DNA from: HK1 sp965204915
GTDB lineage: Bacteria; Pseudomonadota; Gammaproteobacteria; HK1
Reading direction: 5' to 3'
Length of the DNA: 64,000 nt
NCBI GenBank assembly: GCA_965204915.1
Contig: OZ242023.1
Location: 558,001-622,000 of the forward strand
A program made the position numbers and the translations under genes. This document shows, piece by piece, positions 24,143-33,374 of this stretch (positions within the stretch are counted from its first letter, which is position 1; each line of letters opens with the position of its first letter). The notes below the pieces were generated by a model. It was not told where the DNA came from, ran no database searches, and saw nothing but the letters and a program-made list of their open reading frames with translations.

Positions 24143-24502
24143 ATGGCGAGAGATCGGAAATCGGCTCGCATCAAGCGAGCCACACGGACTCGGAGGCACA
24201 TTCGAGAGCTGGGGGTCGCGAGGCTGTGCGTCCATCGGACCCCCCGGCACATCTATGCCCAGGTGCTTTCGGCGGACGGCGCCACCACCATCGCGAGCGC
24301 GTCCACGGTCGAGAAGGACGTTCGTAGTGAGGTTGCCTACGGCGGGAATCGTATTGCGGCAGCGGTAGTAGGACGGGTCGTCGCTGAACGCGCCATGCGC
24401 GTGGGTGTCGAACGTGTGGCATTCGACCGATCGGGATTTAAATTTCATGGTCGGGTGAAGGCGTTGGCCGACGCGGCGCGGGAAGCAGGGCTGATGTTCT
24501 GA
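24143..24502 (+). CDS. rplR: 50S ribosomal protein L18
   Basis: 119 residues. RLCVHRTPRHIYAQVL and FDRSGFKFHGRVKALADAAR are diagnostic. 5S rRNA-binding protein. Gap to rpsE is 58 nt. Confidence 0.97.
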   Translation: MARDRKSARIKRATRTRRHIRELGVARLCVHRTPRHIYAQVLSADGATTIASASTVEKDVRSEVAYGGNRIAAAVVGRVVAERAMRVGVERVAFDRSGFKFHGRVKALADAAREAGLMF

Positions 24503-24560
24503 CGACGTTGGTCGAGTACCCATTACCTCATCATCAACGACGAAGATCGGGAACCGGACG

Positions 24561-25067
24561 ATGGCGGGCTATCAAAACACTGCGAGCGAAGACGATCTGC
24601 TGGAAAAGCTGGTAGCGATCAATCGCGTCGCGAAGGTCGTGAAGGGCGGGCGGCTGTTCGGATTTACGGCGCTGACGGTGGTCGGTGACGGGAAGGGACG
24701 TGTCGGAATGGGGCGAGGCAAGGCGAGGGAGGTCCCCGCCGCGATTCAGAAAGCGATGGAAAATGCACGCCGTAACCTGATGAGGGTGCCATTGGAGGGG
24801 GGAACCTTGCAGTATCCGATCATGGCTCGACACGGGGCGGCCCGGGTTTATATGCAGCCGGCGTCCGAGGGTACCGGAATCATCGCGGGCGGACCCATGC
24901 GTGCCGTATTCGAGGTGCTTGGGGTCAAGGACGTGCTCGCGAAGTGTATCGGATCCAATAATCCCATCAACGTCATTCGAGCGACCATCGGCGGGCTCGA
25001 GCGAATGCGTTCCGCAGAGCAGATCGCGGCCAAGCGTGGGCTTGACTTGAAGGAGCTTGGAGGTTGA
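24561..25067 (+). CDS. rpsE: 30S ribosomal protein S5
   Basis: 168 residues. The VVKGGRLFGFTALTVVGDG loop, where spectinomycin-resistance changes arise, looks wild type. Contains the double-stranded RNA-binding fold and the end of the mRNA entry tunnel. Confidence 0.97.
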   Translation: MAGYQNTASEDDLLEKLVAINRVAKVVKGGRLFGFTALTVVGDGKGRVGMGRGKAREVPAAIQKAMENARRNLMRVPLEGGTLQYPIMARHGAARVYMQPASEGTGIIAGGPMRAVFEVLGVKDVLAKCIGSNNPINVIRATIGGLERMRSAEQIAAKRGLDLKELGG

Positions 25068-25070
25068 ACG

Positions 25071-25280
25071 ATGGCGGCCGAACCCGGTAAGCTGATCGCG
25101 GTCACACTGACGAAGAGCATCAATGGACGCTTGGCCGATCATCGCGCCTGTGTGCGTGGTCTCGGGCTTCGCCGGATGCATCACCGCGTAGTGGTGGAGG
25201 ACACGCCTTGTACGCGCGGCATGATCGAAAAGGTGGCCTATCTCCTGAAGATCGAGGAGCTCCAAGGTGCGATTGAATGA
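25071..25280 (+). CDS. rpmD: 50S ribosomal protein L30
   Basis: 69 residues, slightly longer than E. coli. VTLTKSINGRLADHRACVRG and GLRRMHHRVVVEDTP are typical. Overlaps the rplO start by 14 nt. Confidence 0.95.
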   Translation: MAAEPGKLIAVTLTKSINGRLADHRACVRGLGLRRMHHRVVVEDTPCTRGMIEKVAYLLKIEELQGAIE

Positions 25281-25701
25281 CATGAAACCGGCCGCCGGAG
25301 CAAAGCGCGCGCGAAAGCGCCGCGGTCGAGGCGCTGCATCCGGTTTGGGCAAGACCGGTGGGCGTGGACACAAGGGGCAGAGATCTCGCGCAGGCGGTGG
25401 CGTGCGCAGAGGCTTCGAAGGCGGACAAATGCCACTGCAGCGCAGGTTGCCCAAGTTCGGGTTCTCGTCCCGCAAGTCGCTGTGGCGTGAAGATGTCCGG
25501 GTCGTAGCTCTCGAGGGGCTCGCCGACGTGGCCGTGACGCTTCCATCGCTGCGAGCCGCCGGCGTGATCAGGAAGAACGTGAAATACGTGAAGCTCTTCG
25601 GGGAAGGTCGTTTGAGTCGCGCCTACACGGTGCACGGTATTCCGGTGACGAAAGGCGCCCGGGCCGCGATCGAAGCGAGCGGTGGAAGAATCGAGGTGTA
25701 G
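25267..25701 (+). CDS. rplO: 50S ribosomal protein L15
   Basis: 144 residues. GTG 25267 gives the expected MRLNDMKPAAGAKRARKR, overlapping the end of rpmD. GRGAASGLGKTGGRGHKGQ and GGQMPLQRRLPKFGF are diagnostic. Assembly protein placed before secY as usual. Confidence 0.97.
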   Translation: MRLNDMKPAAGAKRARKRRGRGAASGLGKTGGRGHKGQRSRAGGGVRRGFEGGQMPLQRRLPKFGFSSRKSLWREDVRVVALEGLADVAVTLPSLRAAGVIRKNVKYVKLFGEGRLSRAYTVHGIPVTKGARAAIEASGGRIEV

Positions 25702-25707
25702 GCAGAG

Positions 25708-27066
25708 GTGGCAAAGCGTCAATCGCAATCTCGCTCCCCGGCACGGGTCGGCGGCGGAACCTCGACCGAGCTCAAACAGCGTCTGCTGTTCGTTCTCGGC
25801 GCGCTGGTGGTATTCAGGATCGGTACGTTCATTCCCGTGCCGGGCATCGATCCGGTCGCGCTCGAGATGCTGTTCGATCAACAGCGGGGGACGATCCTCG
25901 ACATGTTCAACATGTTTTCCGGAGGAGCGCTCGAACGGTTTTCGATCTTCGCAATCGGCATCATGCCGTATATCTCGGCATCCATCATCATGCAGCTCCT
26001 GACCCATGTCGACCCGCGCTTGAAGGAGCTACGGAAAGAGGGTGAAGCGGGCCGGCGGAAGATCACGCGGTACACGCGGTACGGTACGGTGGGGCTCGCA
26101 CTGTTTCAATCCCTTGGGGTCGCGATCGCCCTCGAGGCCCAGCAGGCGGGCGCCCTGCCGGTGGTCGTCGACCCGGGTTGGGGCTTTCGGATTACGGCGG
26201 TCACCACGTTGGTGGCCGGTACGGTGTTCCTGATGTGGCTGGGGGAGCAGGTGAGCGAGCGAGGTATCGGCAATGGTATATCCATCATCATCTTCGCCGG
26301 TATCGTGGCCGGATTGCCTTCGGCGATCGGAGGCACCCTGGAGCTTGCCCGGACCGGAGAGCTGCACGTGATCATGGTGCTGCTGCTGCTGGTGCTGGCG
26401 CTCGCGGTGACGGGATTCGTGGTGTTCGTCGAGCGAGGGCAGCGCCGAATCACCGTCAACTACGCGCGCCGGCAGGTTGGGCGCCGGGTGTACGCGGGTC
26501 AGAGCAGCCACCTGCCGCTGAAGTTGAACATGGCTGGCGTGATCCCCCCGATCTTCGCATCGAGCATCATTCTTTTTCCCGGCACGCTGGCAGGCTGGTT
26601 CGGCAGCGCCGAGGGCATGACGTGGCTGAGGGACCTCTCGACTACGATGCAGCCCGGCCAGCCGATTTACGTCATGCTGTACGCGGCCGCGATTATTTTC
26701 TTCTGTTTTTTCTACACCGCCCTGGTGTTCGATCCCAAGGAGACGGCGGACAACCTGCGCAAGTCCGGCGCGTTCATCCCGGGCCGCCGTCCGGGGGAGC
26801 AGACGGCGCGCTACATCGACGGCGTGATGACGCGGCTCACCGTATTCGGAGCCGGCTATATCGCCCTGGTGTGCCTGCTTCCGGAATTCATGATCGTGAG
26901 TTGGAACGTGCCTTTCTACTTCGGCGGGACCTCGCTCCTCATTATCGTGGTGGTGACCATGGACTTCATGTCGCAGGTGCAATCGCATCTGATGTCACAC
27001 CAGTACGAGGGGTTGCTGAAGAAGGCCAACCTGAAAGGGTATGGCCGAGCCGGCGTACCGCGATGA
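25708..27066 (+). CDS. secY: Protein translocase subunit SecY
   Basis: Channel of the Sec translocon, 452 residues with ten predicted membrane spans. Start GTG 25708, 6 nt after rplO. Visible: plug-region IPVPGIDP, IFAIGIMPYISASIIMQLL, the cytoplasmic loop FVERGQRRITVNYARRQVGR, and the C-terminal loop FNPKE-like FDPKETADNLRKSGAFIPG. Ends KGYGRAGVPR. Followed by rpmJ. Confidence 0.98.
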   Translation: MAKRQSQSRSPARVGGGTSTELKQRLLFVLGALVVFRIGTFIPVPGIDPVALEMLFDQQRGTILDMFNMFSGGALERFSIFAIGIMPYISASIIMQLLTHVDPRLKELRKEGEAGRRKITRYTRYGTVGLALFQSLGVAIALEAQQAGALPVVVDPGWGFRITAVTTLVAGTVFLMWLGEQVSERGIGNGISIIIFAGIVAGLPSAIGGTLELARTGELHVIMVLLLLVLALAVTGFVVFVERGQRRITVNYARRQVGRRVYAGQSSHLPLKLNMAGVIPPIFASSIILFPGTLAGWFGSAEGMTWLRDLSTTMQPGQPIYVMLYAAAIIFFCFFYTALVFDPKETADNLRKSGAFIPGRRPGEQTARYIDGVMTRLTVFGAGYIALVCLLPEFMIVSWNVPFYFGGTSLLIIVVVTMDFMSQVQSHLMSHQYEGLLKKANLKGYGRAGVPR

Positions 27067-27085
27067 CGCAGGGAGGGAGCCACGC

Positions 27086-27199
27086 ATGAAGGTCCGAGCT
27101 TCCGTCAAGCGGCTGTGCCGGAATTGCAAGGTGATTCGGCGCAAGGGAACGGTGCGCGTCATCTGCAAAGATGGGCGGCACAAGCAGAGGCAAGGTTGA
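27086..27199 (+). CDS. rpmJ: 50S ribosomal protein L36
   Basis: 37 residues: MKVRASVKRLCRNCKVIRR and so on. Cys11, Cys14, Cys27 and His32 form the zinc ribbon, so this is the zinc-binding paralogue type. ATG 27086 is preceded by GGGAGGGAG. The normal link between secY and rpsM. Confidence 0.96.
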   Translation: MKVRASVKRLCRNCKVIRRKGTVRVICKDGRHKQRQG

Positions 27200-27261
27200 G
27201 CCGCGGCCGGAGAAAAGTAGTTCCGTACGGACCCTGGGCCAGGTAACGAGAGCATACCGTC

Positions 27262-27618
27262 ATGGCGCGCATTGCCGGAGTCAACATCCCCGATCGGAAG
27301 CACGTGTGGGTCGCCTTGACCCACATCTACGGCATCGGCCGGACCCGTGCGTTCGGAATATGCGATGCAGTCGGAGTCAGTCCGGACGTGGTCGTCCGTA
27401 ACCTGACCGACGCGGAGCTCGATGCGCTCCGCGGTGAAGTCGCGAAGGGCGTGACCGAGGGGGATCTGCGCCGGGAGGTCTCGATGAACATCAAGCGATT
27501 GATGGACCTGGGGTGTTACCGGGGGATCCGCCATCGACGTGGATTGCCCGTACGAGGCCAGCGGACCCACACCAACGCCCGCACCAGAAAGGGGCCGCGC
27601 AGACCCATCAAGCGATAG
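27262..27618 (+). CDS. rpsM: 30S ribosomal protein S13
   Basis: 118 residues. MARIAGVNIPDRKHVWVALT and the C-terminal RGLPVRGQRTHTNARTRKGP tail reaching the P-site tRNA are present. First gene of the alpha group, 62 nt after rpmJ. Confidence 0.98.
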   Translation: MARIAGVNIPDRKHVWVALTHIYGIGRTRAFGICDAVGVSPDVVVRNLTDAELDALRGEVAKGVTEGDLRREVSMNIKRLMDLGCYRGIRHRRGLPVRGQRTHTNARTRKGPRRPIKR

Positions 27619-27633
27619 GACCAGGGTACGACG

Positions 27634-28023
27634 ATGGCCAAGACGAAGGTACGAACGAAGAAAAAGGTCCGCCGCACCGTCAGCGACGGGATCGCCCACG
27701 TACACGCGTCGTTCAACAACACGGTGATTACGATCACCGACCGTCAGGGCAACGCGCTCGCGTGGTCGACGGCTGGTGCGAGCGGATTCAAGGGCTCCCG
27801 CAAGAGTACCCCGTTCGCCGCTCAGATCGCGGCCGTGAAGGCCTGCGAAGCGGCGGCGGAATACGGATTGAAGAATCTGGAGGTGATGGTGAGGGGACCC
27901 GGACCTGGAAGGGAGTCGGCGGTGCGAGCCCTGAACAACGCGGGATTCAAGATCACGAGCATTTCGGACGTCACACCGATACCGCACAACGGCTGTCGTG
28001 CGCCCAAGAAACGGCGCGTATAG
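27634..28023 (+). CDS. rpsK: 30S ribosomal protein S11
   Basis: 129 residues. HVHASFNNTVITITDRQGN and GPGPGRESAVRALNNAGF are diagnostic; ends with the basic CRAPKKRRV. Platform protein near the E site. Confidence 0.98.
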   Translation: MAKTKVRTKKKVRRTVSDGIAHVHASFNNTVITITDRQGNALAWSTAGASGFKGSRKSTPFAAQIAAVKACEAAAEYGLKNLEVMVRGPGPGRESAVRALNNAGFKITSISDVTPIPHNGCRAPKKRRV

Positions 28024-28044
28024 AGGCTGGATTCGGAGACCGCG

Positions 28045-28668
28045 ATGGCAAGATATACGGGACCCAGGTGCCGGCTCAGTCGGCGGGAAGGCATGGATCT
28101 CATGCTCACGGGCCGGATCCGCCCACTCGATTCGAAATGCAAGCTGGACAAGCCACCGGGGCAACACGGCGTTCGCCGCCAGCGGCGGACCTCCGACTAT
28201 GCCCTGCAGTTGAGAGAGAAGCAGAAGCTGCGAAGGATGTACGGCGTGCTGGAACGGCAGTTCCGCAACTACTACAAGGAAGCAGCCAGGCGGAAAGGGG
28301 CGACGGGCGAGAATCTTCTCCGTCTTCTCGAGTGCAGGCTCGACAACGTCGTGTATCGAATGGGTTTCGGTTCGACTCGTGCCGAGTCTCGCCAGCTCGT
28401 CAACCACGGATCGATCATGGTCAATGGGCGGTGCGTGGACGTCCCCTCGTACCAGGTAGCTCTGTCGGACGTGGTTTCGATCCGGGAGAAGGCACGCAAG
28501 CAGCAACGCATTCAGGATTCGCTCACGCTCACCGAGCAGCACGGATTTCCGGGTTGGGTCGTAGTGGACGTATCGAAGATGGAAGGAGTGCTCCAAGCGG
28601 TGCCCGATCGGGAGGACCTTCCCCCCGACGTCAACGAGCAGCTCGTGGTCGAGCTTTACTCGAAGTAA
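28045..28668 (+). CDS. rpsD: 30S ribosomal protein S4
   Basis: 207 residues. Starts MARYTGPRCRLSRREGMDL; the S4 RNA-binding fold is at RLDNVVYRMGFGSTRAESRQ and beyond. Primary 16S binder and alpha-operon autorepressor in E. coli. rpoA follows after 23 nt. Confidence 0.98.
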   Translation: MARYTGPRCRLSRREGMDLMLTGRIRPLDSKCKLDKPPGQHGVRRQRRTSDYALQLREKQKLRRMYGVLERQFRNYYKEAARRKGATGENLLRLLECRLDNVVYRMGFGSTRAESRQLVNHGSIMVNGRCVDVPSYQVALSDVVSIREKARKQQRIQDSLTLTEQHGFPGWVVVDVSKMEGVLQAVPDREDLPPDVNEQLVVELYSK

Positions 28669-28691
28669 CCCGCAAGCACGGAGAGAATTCG

Positions 28692-29687
28692 ATGCAGGCG
28701 AGTGCCACTCAGCTTTTGAAACCCAACATCGTCGATGTTCGGGAGATCGGGACGGGCACGACGAAGATTACCCTCGAGCCTCTGGATCGGGGTTTCGGGC
28801 ATACCCTCGGCAATGCGTTGCGCAGGGTCCTTCTTTCATCCATGCCCGGCTGCGCGGTCACGGAAGTGGAGATCGACGGTGTGCTCCACGACTACACCAC
28901 CATCGAGGGCGTACAGGAGGACGTCACCGAGATCCTGTTGAACCTCAAGGGTCTGGACGTCCGCATGCACGCGCGTCAGGAATCGGTGTTGACGTTGAAC
29001 AAGAAAGGGCCATGTTCGGTGTATGCGAAAGACATCGTTCTGGATCACGACGTGGAGGTCGTCAATCTCGATCACTTCATCGCGCGTCTCACGAAGGAAG
29101 GCGAGCTGAACATGACGATGAAGGTCGAGCAGGGACGTGGCTATCAACCGGCGGCGGTGCGCATGTCGGATGAAGGTGATCGACCAATCAGCAAGTTGTT
29201 CATCGATGCATCGTTCAGCCCGATCCGCCGCGTGTCCTATGTCGTCGATACCGCGAGGGTGGAGCAGCGTACGGATCTCGACAAGCTGATCTTCGAGATA
29301 GAGACGAACGGCACCATCGACGCCGAGGACGCCATTCGGCATGCTGCGAGGCTGTTGCAGGAGCAGCTCTCGGTCTTTGTCGATCTGAGTGGTGAGCAGG
29401 ACGATTTTCCCGTCCGGGTGGAATCAGAGATAGAGCCGATTCTGCTGCGGCCCGTCGATGATCTCGAGCTCACGGTACGGTCCGCGAACTGTTTGAAGGC
29501 GGAGAGCATCTACTACGTTGGCGATTTGCTTCAGCGAACGGAGGTCGAGCTGCTGAAGACACCGAACCTCGGAAAGAAATCGCTCACGGAGATCAAGGAC
29601 ATCTTGGCGTCGAAGGGGCTCTCGCTCGGAATGCGGATAGAGAATTGGCCTCCGCCCGGGCTCTACGGACAAGGCCGGGATCGATAA
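28692..29687 (+). CDS. rpoA: RNA polymerase alpha subunit
   Basis: 331 residues, normal length, with no insertion, unlike beta and beta'. N-terminal assembly domain: LEPLDRGFGHTLGNALRRVL. C-terminal domain, which binds UP elements and activators: LTVRSANCLKAESIYYVGDL and TPNLGKKSLTEIKDIL. ATG 28692 follows GGAGAG. Frame extends upstream through rpsK/rpsD without similarity. Stop is 12 nt before the target-site duplication of the element at 29707. Confidence 0.98.
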   Translation: MQASATQLLKPNIVDVREIGTGTTKITLEPLDRGFGHTLGNALRRVLLSSMPGCAVTEVEIDGVLHDYTTIEGVQEDVTEILLNLKGLDVRMHARQESVLTLNKKGPCSVYAKDIVLDHDVEVVNLDHFIARLTKEGELNMTMKVEQGRGYQPAAVRMSDEGDRPISKLFIDASFSPIRRVSYVVDTARVEQRTDLDKLIFEIETNGTIDAEDAIRHAARLLQEQLSVFVDLSGEQDDFPVRVESEIEPILLRPVDDLELTVRSANCLKAESIYYVGDLLQRTEVELLKTPNLGKKSLTEIKDILASKGLSLGMRIENWPPPGLYGQGRDR

Positions 29688-29706
29688 CTTCCCGCCCTCC
29701 ATGTAA

Positions 29707-29874
29707 CTCAAGTTTCGGGATTCAAAATACCTTGAATCAGGCGATGGATTCCCGCTTTCGCGGGAATGACGTCATTTCAGCGAGACACGTTACTTTTACG
29801 CTGGCCGTGGCCGTCTGGCTGTCATTCCCGCGAAAGCGGGAATCCATTTTGGTCGGCGAATCCCGAAACTTGAG
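29707..29874. mobile_element. 168-bp MITE-like element between rpoA and rplQ
   Basis: Perfect 17-bp terminal inverted repeats: CTCAAGTTTCGGGATTC at 29707-29723 and its reverse complement at 29858-29874. A 7-bp direct repeat CATGTAA flanks the element on both sides (29700-29706 and 29875-29881), as expected of a target-site duplication. No coding capacity. An inner exact inverted pair is listed separately. It sits inside an operon, so it is transcribed and must be read through or processed to allow rplQ expression. No transposase is in the window. Confidence 0.85.
29744..29847. repeat. Inner 27-bp inverted repeat pair, each arm a palindrome
   Basis: The 27-base arm at 29744-29770 is repeated exactly in inverted orientation at 29821-29847. 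Each arm holds the palindrome ATTCCCGCTTTCGCGGGAAT, which resembles the dispersed ATTCCC-N8-GGGAAT family (such as neisserial dRS3). In RNA each arm can form its own hairpin, or the two arms can pair with each other around a 50-base loop. Confidence 0.9.
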
Positions 29875-29914
29875 CATGTAAATCGGTGGCAGGGGAGGTA
29901 TTGGGAGGAACGTC

Positions 29915-30301
29915 ATGCGACATCGCAAATCCGGCCGGCATCTCAACAGGAATCGAAGCCACTACGAGGCGATGTTCCGTAATATGTCCGCATCGCTCGT
30001 GATTCACGAGATCATCAGGACGACGTTGCCGAAGGCGAAGGAGCTGCGGCGGATCGTCGAGCCGCTGATCACGCGCGCGAAAGTGGACAGTGTCGCCAAC
30101 CGCAGGGTCGTCTTTGCCCGGCTTCGCGACCAGGCGTGTGTAGCGAAGCTGTTCGGAGAACTTGGCCCGCGCTACAGGGTTCGTCCCGGAGGATATCTTC
30201 GGATCGTCAATTGCGGGTATCGCGCCGGTGACAAGGCACCAATGGCCTATGTCGAGCTGGTGGATCGGCCGGCCCTGGACGTCGATGCGGTTCCGGAATG
30301 A
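29915..30301 (+). CDS. rplQ: 50S ribosomal protein L17
   Basis: 128 residues. MRHRKSGRHLNRNRSHYEAM is the diagnostic start, followed by NMSASLVIHEIIRTTLPKAKE-type sequence. Last gene of the alpha group. Lies 33 nt after the inserted element, with GGGAGG upstream of the start. Confidence 0.97.
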   Translation: MRHRKSGRHLNRNRSHYEAMFRNMSASLVIHEIIRTTLPKAKELRRIVEPLITRAKVDSVANRRVVFARLRDQACVAKLFGELGPRYRVRPGGYLRIVNCGYRAGDKAPMAYVELVDRPALDVDAVPE

Positions 30302-30336
30302 GTCCGGCCCCGGGGACCACGTGAGCCGTGCCGGAC
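30302..30336. terminator. Possible hairpin terminator between convergent rplQ and gatB
   Basis: GTCCGGC (30302-30308) pairs with GCCGGAC (30330-30336) around a 21-nt loop, directly after the rplQ stop. No T-tract follows, so an intrinsic terminator is uncertain; position between convergent genes is the main support. Confidence 0.35.
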
Positions 30337-30374
30337 GGTAGAGGTGTCTGTGGGATCCGGGGCTCCCGGTCGCG

Positions 30375-31802
30375 TCAGAGCTTGTGGCGGAGGACCTGAT
30401 TGACCTGCTTGGGGTTGGCTTGGCCGCCGGTCATCTTCATCACCTGTCCGACGAGGAACCCGAACACCTTTTCTTTTCCGGCCCGAAACTGTTCGACCTG
30501 CGCGGGATGCGCCGCGATGACCTGATCGACGAAGCCCTCGATGGCCGCGGTGTCGGAGATCTGCGCGAGACCACGTTTCGCGATCACGGTGTCCGGATCG
30601 CCTTCGCGACGCCAGACCGATTCGAACACCTCTTTCGCCATCTTGCCCGACAGGGTCCCATCGGCGATCCGGACAATGAGGGTGGCGAGCTCCTCCGGTC
30701 CGATCGGGCTATGCGTGATCTCGATGCCGTCGCGGTGTAGCGCCGCTGCCAGATCGACGGTGATCCAGTTGGCGGCGAGCTTCGGCTGGCGCGATGCGTT
30801 GGCGACCGACTCGTAGTAGTCGGCGACGTCGCGGCTTGCGGTGAGTCGGCGGACGTCGCTCTCACCGAGCGCGTACGCGGACCTGAAGCGCTGCATCTTC
30901 GCATCCGGGAGCTCGGGAAGCTCGGCCCGTATGCGTTCGACGTATTCGGGACCCAGCTCTACCGGCAGGAGGTCCGGATCGGGGAAGTAACGATAGTCGT
31001 TCGCTTCCTCCTTCCCGCGCATGGCGCGGGTCTCATCCGCCGCCGCATCGTAGAGCCTCGTTTCCTGGACGATCGTCCCCTCGTTCTCCAGCGTTTCGAT
31101 CTGACGTTCGATCTCGTAGGTGATGGCCCGGCCGACGAAGCGGAACGAGTTGAGGTTCTTGATTTCCGTCCGCGTGCCGAGTGCGGTGTCCCCGGCTCGC
31201 CGTACCGACACGTTCGCATCGCATCGAAAGGAGCCTTCCTCCATGTTGCCGTCGCAGATGCCGAGATAGCGTACGAGCGAATGGATCGTGCGCATGTACG
31301 CCATCGCTTCGCCGGCCGAGCGCATGTCCGGCTCCGAGACGATCTCCAGCAGCGGCACCCCCGCCCGATTCAGATCCACGCCGGTCTCACCGGGAAAGGC
31401 ATCGTGCACGGACTTCCCCGCATCTTCCTCGAGATGGGCGCGGGTGATGCCGATCCGTTTCGTCGAGCCGTCGTCGAGCGCGATCTCCACCGCGCCACGC
31501 TCCACGATGGGAAGCTCGTACTGGCTGATCTGGTATCCCTTGGGAAGATCCGGATAAAAGTAGTTCTTGCGCGCGAACACCGAGCGGGGCGCGACCTCGG
31601 CATTCGTCGCGAGGCCGAACATGACCGCCATGCGCAAGGCTTCGGCGTTCAGGACCGGAAGCACGCCCGGGAGCCCCAGATCGATGGCACAAGCCTGTCG
31701 GTTCGGCTCGGCGCCGACGGTGGCCGGAGCGCCGGAGAAGATCTTGCTCCGGGTCGCGAGCTGGGCGTGAATTTCGAGCCCCACCACCGCTTCCCACGTC
31801 AT
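30375..31802 (-). CDS. gatB: Asp-tRNA(Asn)/Glu-tRNA(Gln) amidotransferase subunit B
   Basis: 475 residues. Kinase-like subunit of GatCAB, which phosphorylates and amidates mischarged Glu-tRNA(Gln) and/or Asp-tRNA(Asn). WEAVVGLEIHAQL, RKNYFYPDLPKGYQISQYE and DFNR-like DLNRAGVPLLEIVSEPD are diagnostic; the C-terminal YqeY-like tRNA-binding tail ends GGQANPKQVNQVLRHKL. Lies 42 nt downstream of gatA in a minus-strand gatC-gatA-gatB operon. Confidence 0.97.
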   Translation of the reverse strand: MTWEAVVGLEIHAQLATRSKIFSGAPATVGAEPNRQACAIDLGLPGVLPVLNAEALRMAVMFGLATNAEVAPRSVFARKNYFYPDLPKGYQISQYELPIVERGAVEIALDDGSTKRIGITRAHLEEDAGKSVHDAFPGETGVDLNRAGVPLLEIVSEPDMRSAGEAMAYMRTIHSLVRYLGICDGNMEEGSFRCDANVSVRRAGDTALGTRTEIKNLNSFRFVGRAITYEIERQIETLENEGTIVQETRLYDAAADETRAMRGKEEANDYRYFPDPDLLPVELGPEYVERIRAELPELPDAKMQRFRSAYALGESDVRRLTASRDVADYYESVANASRQPKLAANWITVDLAAALHRDGIEITHSPIGPEELATLIVRIADGTLSGKMAKEVFESVWRREGDPDTVIAKRGLAQISDTAAIEGFVDQVIAAHPAQVEQFRAGKEKVFGFLVGQVMKMTGGQANPKQVNQVLRHKL

Positions 31803-31844
31803 CCTCCGGATCCTCCCATGCCGAGCCGCGGGCTGCCGGCATCC

Positions 31845-33299
31845 TCAAGTGAATCGCGCGGGGCGTCTCGTGTGCCAATCGGTGGCCTGTTGGTACCGAT
31901 GCGCGACGGAGAGCAGCAGATCTTCTCGAAAGTGGTTTCCCATCAGGTGCAGCCCGACCGGAAGGCCGTGGGCGAATCCCGCCGGCGCCGACAGGGCCGG
32001 AAGGCCCGCGAGATTGATGCCGCTGGTGTAGATGTCGCACAGGTACATGGCGACCGGATCGTCCATCCTCTCGCCGATGGGGAACGCGGTGAACGGCGAC
32101 GTCGGCCCCACGATCAAGTCGACCTGCTCGAAGGCCCGCGCGAAGTCGGCACAGATCAGGCGCCGTACCTGTTGCGCCTTGAGATAGTACGCATCGTAGT
32201 AGCCCGCCGACAGCACGTAGGTACCGATCATGATTCGACGCTTGACCTCGTCGCCGAACCCTTCGCTGCGGCTGCGCTTGTACAGATCCTCCATGTCGAC
32301 CGGATGGGCCGCGCGGTGTCCGAAACGCACGCCGTCGTAGCGCGAGAGGTTGGAGGCCGCCTCGGCCGGAGCGACCACGTAGTACACCGGGATGGAAAGG
32401 GCGCTGTTCGGCAGCGACACGTCCCGCAGTGTCGCCCCGAGCCGTTCGAGCTCGACGATCGCCTCCTCGACCGGCGTTCCGACCTCCGGGTCGAGCCCGC
32501 CGCCGAACTGCTCCTTCACGACCCCGATGTGCACTCCCGACAGATCGGAGCCGAGTGCGCCCGGGTAGTCGTCCGCCGGCCGGTCCGCCGAGGTGGAATC
32601 GGCCGGATCGTGTCCGGCGATGGCACCAAGGGACAGCGCAATGTCCTCGGCGCTGCGAGCCAGGAGCCCGGCTTGGTCCAGACTCGAAGCGAATGCCACC
32701 ATGCCGAATCTCGACACCCTGCCGTAGGTCGGTTTGAGCCCGGTCAGCCCGCTGAGGGCGGCCGGCTGGCGGACCGAGCCCCCGGTTTCGGTGCCCGTGG
32801 CGATTGGTGCGAAGCTGGCCGCCACGGCGGCGGCGGACCCGCCGGAAGATCCGCCCGGTACACGATTGGTATCCCACGGGTTGCGCACCGGGCCGTACCA
32901 ACTCGTCTGGTTGGACGAGCCCATCGCAAATTCGTCCATGTTCGTCTTGCCCAGCATCACCGTTCCGCGAGCGCGAAATCGATCGACGACGGTTGCGTCG
33001 TACGGCGCGATGAAGGCGTCCAGCATTCGGGAACCGCACGACGTCCGCACCCCGCGGGTGCAGAAGATGTCCTTGTGCGCGATGGGGATCCCGAGCAACG
33101 GACCGTCCTCGCCGGCACGGCGACGCTCGTCCGCCCGAGCCGCGTCGGCCAGTGCGACGTCGCCGGTGACGGTGATGAACGAGTTCAGAGCCGTATCGTG
33201 GGCCGCGATGCGGTCGAGGAAGTGCGTCGTGAGCTCGACGCTCGAGAACTCCTTCCGCCGTAGTGCGTCGCCGAGGGCGGAGACGGATAGCGTATGCAT
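31845..33299 (-). CDS. gatA: Asp-tRNA(Asn)/Glu-tRNA(Gln) amidotransferase subunit A
   Basis: 484 residues. Glutaminase subunit of GatCAB with the amidase-signature Ser-cisSer-Lys triad: Lys76 (AHKDIF), Ser151 (GGSSGGS) and Ser175 (TGGSVRQPA). The hydrolysed ammonia is channelled to GatB. Gap to gatC is 75 nt. Confidence 0.97.
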   Translation of the reverse strand: MHTLSVSALGDALRRKEFSSVELTTHFLDRIAAHDTALNSFITVTGDVALADAARADERRRAGEDGPLLGIPIAHKDIFCTRGVRTSCGSRMLDAFIAPYDATVVDRFRARGTVMLGKTNMDEFAMGSSNQTSWYGPVRNPWDTNRVPGGSSGGSAAAVAASFAPIATGTETGGSVRQPAALSGLTGLKPTYGRVSRFGMVAFASSLDQAGLLARSAEDIALSLGAIAGHDPADSTSADRPADDYPGALGSDLSGVHIGVVKEQFGGGLDPEVGTPVEEAIVELERLGATLRDVSLPNSALSIPVYYVVAPAEAASNLSRYDGVRFGHRAAHPVDMEDLYKRSRSEGFGDEVKRRIMIGTYVLSAGYYDAYYLKAQQVRRLICADFARAFEQVDLIVGPTSPFTAFPIGERMDDPVAMYLCDIYTSGINLAGLPALSAPAGFAHGLPVGLHLMGNHFREDLLLSVAHRYQQATDWHTRRPARFT

Positions 33300-33374
33300 G
33301 GCTCTGGATCGACGACCTGGCGAACCGATGCCTCCCGACGAGGCGACTCGACGTGCGCCGGCGGTGCTTGACGA

